A DNA stretch of 64,000 nucleotides from JAEUMD01 sp050246945. GTDB lineage: Bacteria > Pseudomonadota > Alphaproteobacteria > Rhizobiales > Hyphomicrobiaceae. The notes below the pieces were generated by a model. That model ran no database searches. It saw only the letters and a list, made by a program, of their open reading frames with translations, and was not told the origin of the DNA. Where the stretch lies: positions 62,001 through 126,000 of the forward strand of contig JBFWVC010000011.1 of the NCBI GenBank assembly GCA_050246945.1. The letters run 5' to 3'. Both the position numbers and the translations under genes were made by a program. Below, piece by piece: positions 61,144 through 64,000 of this stretch. Each line of letters starts with the position of its first letter. Within the stretch, counting starts at the first letter, position 1.

Positions 61144-62178
61144 TCATGTGTTCAAGAGCACGATCTGATTTCGGCCCGAATTCTTGGCCGCGTAAAGTGC
61201 TTCATCAGCCAGCTTCAACATCCTATCGACCGAAGTGCCAGCGTTGACCTCGCAGAGCCCTCCGCTGATTGTGATGTTCGCCATCAAGCCTCCACCTATT
61301 CGAATTGGTGACGACTCAATGCTCTCTCGGATCCGCTCCGCAACCCGCATGGCTGTTTCCACTCCGCAATCGTCGATCACCACGATGAATTCCTCGCCGC
61401 CAAATCTGCCGACACGGTCGAGCGAGCGCACTGCGTTCGTGATGCGTTTTGAGACCTCGACCAGCACTGCGTCTCCCGCCTGGTGCCCGTATTCATCGTT
61501 GATCAACTTGAATTTGTCCACGTCGAGCAACAGTATTGCCGCTCGTCTTTCGCTATTTGCGAGTTCGAACTTGGTCATGCCATCTTCGATGCTTCTCCGG
61601 TTGAGAAGGCCTGTCAGAGAATCATGACTTGCAGCATACTTCAGCCGTTCGTTCTGCTCGGCGACGGTTTCGGCAAGTCTAACGATTTCGCGGCTTGCCA
61701 AGCGCTGTTCCATTTGAGCCATGACGAGCCGCCCAAAAATTTTGAGCAGATTGGCGTCTTCGTCGCTGAATTCGCGTGGCACGGTGTCCAAAATGCAGAA
61801 TGTGCCGAGTTTGTAGCCACTCCTGCCCTTAAGCGGTTCGGCGGCGTAGAACCGAAAGCCGTTCTCGCGCGCCACAAGCGGGTTTGCCAAGGAATTGGGA
61901 TCGCGGCGAAGATCATTGGCGACATAGACTTCGTCCGACATGATTGCCGAAGCGCAAAGCCCTGGACCGCGCTCGATCTGTCGTACGCCATTCAGACCGA
62001 CCGCCGACTTAAACCAGACGCGATCTGAATCGACCAGGCTCACGATGGAAATGGGTACTTTGAAGATTTTGGATGCGATAATGGTGAGGTCATCGAACGC
62101 ACCGTCTGGCGGCGTGTCCAGGATTTCATAGGCCCTCAGTTCCGCCAGCCGCCGTTCTTCATGATCAACTCCGTTCAT
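61144..62178 (-). CDS. GAF-GGDEF diguanylate cyclase
   Basis: This encodes 344 residues. A GAF sensor domain (1-165) starts RRLAELRAYEILDTPPDGAFDDLT and holds GPGLCASAIMS. A coiled linker joins it to a GGDEF domain with DSLTGLLNRRSIEDGM, LLLDVDKFKLINDEYGHQAGD and the active site RFGGEEFIVVIDD. RSLD five residues before GGEEF is a proper inhibitory (I) site, so product feedback is likely. It makes c-di-GMP in response to an unknown ligand. With the EAL gene it may control the neighbouring pilus-like locus, which is inference. Confidence 0.93.
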   Translation of the reverse strand: MNGVDHEERRLAELRAYEILDTPPDGAFDDLTIIASKIFKVPISIVSLVDSDRVWFKSAVGLNGVRQIERGPGLCASAIMSDEVYVANDLRRDPNSLANPLVARENGFRFYAAEPLKGRSGYKLGTFCILDTVPREFSDEDANLLKIFGRLVMAQMEQRLASREIVRLAETVAEQNERLKYAASHDSLTGLLNRRSIEDGMTKFELANSERRAAILLLDVDKFKLINDEYGHQAGDAVLVEVSKRITNAVRSLDRVGRFGGEEFIVVIDDCGVETAMRVAERIRESIESSPIRIGGGLMANITISGGLCEVNAGTSVDRMLKLADEALYAAKNSGRNQIVLLNT

Positions 62179-62674
62179 GCCGTTGCCGCAACTCTATCCA
62201 CTCAACTTTTCTACCCGCTCGACTTTCGGATCATCCCCATGAATACTCAAAGCTTCCTTACGGGCCATGAATTGTGCCCAGAAAATGCTATCAAAGCGGT
62301 TTTTCATTCCCATTTTGCATGCACCGCGCGCCGAATAGAAAGCGAATCCGTCGATGGTCGTCCAAGGGCGCAACGTTCATCCAATCTTTGAACTACTTTC
62401 GCGGGAAGCTGCGGACCACAAAGTCTAACCGACGATGGTTGCGATACAGCCAAGGCTCACGTTGAAGCGACGCCCACCCGCATCTACATTCTTTAGCGAA
62501 GGTCAGTGGCGGCCAATGCTCGCCGTTCTTCAACGACGTTCCGCATATTCAAGCGTAGTGCCAAGCACGCCGATCGAACCTGCGCGAAGCCGCTGCACAC
62601 TTTTGCGCGACATGGCCTGCTGCCTGATGCATGCCGTTACCGCAAAACCGCTGCGCACTTTTGCGCGACATGCC
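62179..62674. other. Gap with half repeats
   Basis: About 500 bases between the cyclase gene and the spore-coat-U gene. Two half copies of the dispersed palindrome lie at 62581-62614 and 62641-62673. No gene is supported. The cyclase promoter should be at the left end. Confidence 0.45.
62581..62673 (+). repeat. Two half copies of the dispersed palindrome
   Basis: CCGCTGCACACTTTTGCGCG and CCGCTGCGCACTTTTGCGCG, each followed by ACATG, are spaced 60 bases apart, similar to the 59-bp period of the array at 50743-50908. Left arms are missing. Confidence 0.55.
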
Positions 62675-63631
62675 TTAGAGCGTCGGGTCGACAGTGACGG
62701 TAAGCACGCCCGTATAGTTGCCTGATCGCAACCGCTGTCCGGCCAGCAGGTTGACGTCGACACCAACCGTACCGCCTACGGTAGTGCCGCTCGGCACGTT
62801 GTAGTTCGCGGACGTAACCGTGCTGGCGGCGTTCGTGGCCAGCGTTGCTGTCGCGCTGCCGAGAGTAGCCGTTGCCTGCCAGTTGATGAAGCTGTCGAAT
62901 CCGGCTGTTGGAGTGACAGAGGGCGTGCGCTGCATGGCATTTCCCGACAGCGTGATCCGGGAGGGCGACGTGCAGTTGACGCCCGATATGGTCGATGACA
63001 GTACGCTGCCCGGGTTGGGAGTGCCCATCGTAATGGCGGATGTGAAGTTGAGCGTGGCAGGACTCGGGGCCTGCATCACACAGGTCTTATTGATCGACGC
63101 CTCCAGGCTCAGCGCATACGTGCGCACGAACCTCCAGCCGCTCTTGTAAGCGTACAAGTAAACGACAACCTGATTGTCCGCGTAATTGCCTGCGGCCGCA
63201 GACGTCTGGTTGGCTGCAATCGTAAGGTTATACGTGCTGAAGGTTCCAGTGCCGTTGCCGGGAGCCGTCAGGTAGTAGCCCGATGACGGCGAACCGATGT
63301 TTACAATGTTCGTGCCATTGAAATCGAGATTGTAGTTGAGCGTGAAGCCACCGCTGCTCATGACGAGCGGAGCGGTGGGACGTACGAAAATCAATGCAAT
63401 GCTGCATGCCGAGTTGTTCGAATTCTGCACCGTCATGTTGAAGCTGTACGTGAGCGCCGACCCGCTGAAAGGCTGATAGGCCGGCGTTGCGGTGATCGAC
63501 GTTGCGCTGGCAAGGCTGGCGTTGTTGACGTTGGTGCAGTTGGACTGTGCAGAGGCTTCGCGCACGGCAGCGGCAAGCACGGCGAACACCGCGCAAACGA
63601 GGATCAATGCCTGTCTCGTCATCGGGTTCAC
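62675..63631 (-). CDS. Spore coat protein U domain protein (pilus-like subunit)
   Basis: This encodes 318 residues from GTG with GAGAGG upstream; the GTG overlaps the stop of the usher gene. After a signal peptide (ALILVCAVFAVLAAAVREASAQ) there are two SCPU-type domains: SNCTNVNNASLASATSI to about 170, then NKTCVMQAPSPATLNFTSAI to the end, with SGNYTGVLTVTVDPTL as a donor-strand-like C-terminus. These are secreted by chaperone-usher systems and form surface pili in biofilm. The second domain matches the csu-type subunits best. Confidence 0.85.
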   Translation of the reverse strand: MNPMTRQALILVCAVFAVLAAAVREASAQSNCTNVNNASLASATSITATPAYQPFSGSALTYSFNMTVQNSNNSACSIALIFVRPTAPLVMSSGGFTLNYNLDFNGTNIVNIGSPSSGYYLTAPGNGTGTFSTYNLTIAANQTSAAAGNYADNQVVVYLYAYKSGWRFVRTYALSLEASINKTCVMQAPSPATLNFTSAITMGTPNPGSVLSSTISGVNCTSPSRITLSGNAMQRTPSVTPTAGFDSFINWQATATLGSATATLATNAASTVTSANYNVPSGTTVGGTVGVDVNLLAGQRLRSGNYTGVLTVTVDPTL

Positions 63632-64000
63632 AGCGTACCTCTCATCGTCGGGATTTCTTCATTCCGTGGCCGATCCGGCAGGATCGATGGGGGTGGCGGG
63701 AGATCGGCTTGCGCCGCAGAAGGTTTGCTTATTGGCGGTTGCGTGATCCGCTCGAAGCCATCGGGACGCAGTGTACCTGCGCGCACCAGCCCGTCGGTTC
63801 CCTCGGGGACGTCGAGGGCGTATGCAAGGGTCTGCTCTTCGCCTGACATTTCGATGCGCCAGTGCCCCGGCGCCAGTCCCTCCGCAGCAAATCGACCGGC
63901 GGCGTTTGTAATCACCGTCACCTCGCGCGTGCGGTCGCCGACACGATAGGCGATACCCGACAATAGTTGCAGCGGCGCGCCGCGGGTGTCGACCAGCGTG
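63628..64000 (-). CDS. Outer-membrane usher protein, C-terminal part
   Basis: This is the 3' end of a larger gene that runs past the window. The readable part is a C-terminal usher domain: YRVGDRTREVTVITNAAGRFAAEGLAPGHWRIEM and YALDVPEGTDGLVRAGTL, a carboxypeptidase-regulatory-like plug/CTD fold seen in FimD/CsuD ushers. The last 35 residues are Pro-rich. Its stop overlaps the start of the spore-coat-U gene, so both belong to one operon. Confidence 0.8.
   Translation of the reverse strand, partial: TLVDTRGAPLQLLSGIAYRVGDRTREVTVITNAAGRFAAEGLAPGHWRIEMSGEEQTLAYALDVPEGTDGLVRAGTLRPDGFERITQPPISKPSAAQADLPPPPSILPDRPRNEEIPTMRGTL

Overview
The window (about 60% GC, few unassigned gaps) looks like the chromosome of an alphaproteobacterium of the Hyphomicrobiales, most like a Hyphomicrobium-type organism. 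This is inferred from the mix of EipA/DUF1134, DUF1489, DUF2865, DUF2059 and a glnB-glnA locus beside nnr, and above all from a lipoate/sulfur-transfer gene set known from sulfur-oxidising Hyphomicrobium. No rRNA, CRISPR array, prophage or recognisable transposase gene is present. One tRNA, Val(CAC), lies at 55367-55441.

Layout. 0-9.2 kb: envelope genes (a secreted protein, EipA-like DUF1134, an L,D-transpeptidase), a DNA photolyase, a TPR protein, a thioesterase, a DsrC/TusE-family protein that lacks the usual active cysteines, and the NAD(P)H-hydrate repair enzyme Nnr. 9.5-13.3 kb: glnB-glnA behind a good sigma-54 promoter, then an OFA-family MFS carrier. 13.4-16 kb: a two-gene NAD salvage operon (NadM-Nudix, NadV). 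16-34 kb: housekeeping and small secreted proteins (HisC-like, DUF1489, DUF2865, GltX, NadE, class II DAHP synthase, carboxylate-amine ligase, YceI, SDR, glutathione reductase, two DUF2059), separated by many palindromic intergenic repeats. 34-37.9 kb: RpiA, succinate-semialdehyde dehydrogenase, phosphoglycolate phosphatase.

38-53.6 kb is the most interesting region. Reading right to left, 44.2-38.1 kb holds two split-type radical-SAM lipoyl synthases around a geranylgeranyl-reductase-like flavoprotein (LipS1, LipT, LipS2), a 47-codon small ORF, an sLpl(AB)-type lipoate ligase, a DsrE-like protein and an LbpA-type lipoate-binding protein. This is the lipoate assembly line that serves the sulfur-oxidising heterodisulfide-reductase-like (sHdr) pathway, but the sHdr core is not in the window. 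Immediately upstream, 47.6-44.4 kb is a three-gene overlapping operon for a formate-dehydrogenase-gamma-like cytochrome b, a NarI/DsrM-like cytochrome b and a DsrK/HdrD-like iron-sulfur protein: a plausible quinone-linked redox module without its own catalytic subunit. An RND/MMPL exporter lies upstream of that. Divergent from it are a single-cysteine DsrE-family protein, TusA and a FadL-family outer-membrane channel. Together these could take up a sulfur substrate, pass sulfane sulfur along TusA and the DsrE proteins, supply lipoylated LbpA, and put electrons into the quinone pool; this combined reading is inference.

53.9-64 kb: a secreted protein, tRNA-Val, a large beta-helix/RTX calcium-binding protein, AMP nucleosidase, an EAL and a GAF-GGDEF c-di-GMP enzyme, and the start of a spore-coat-U/usher pilus locus cut by the window end.

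Repeats are abundant. A family of imperfect palindromes bounded by CTAG, a composite 105-bp element, a 130-bp element in two copies and a 59-bp tandem array lie between genes, and several overlap the stop codon of the neighbouring gene.
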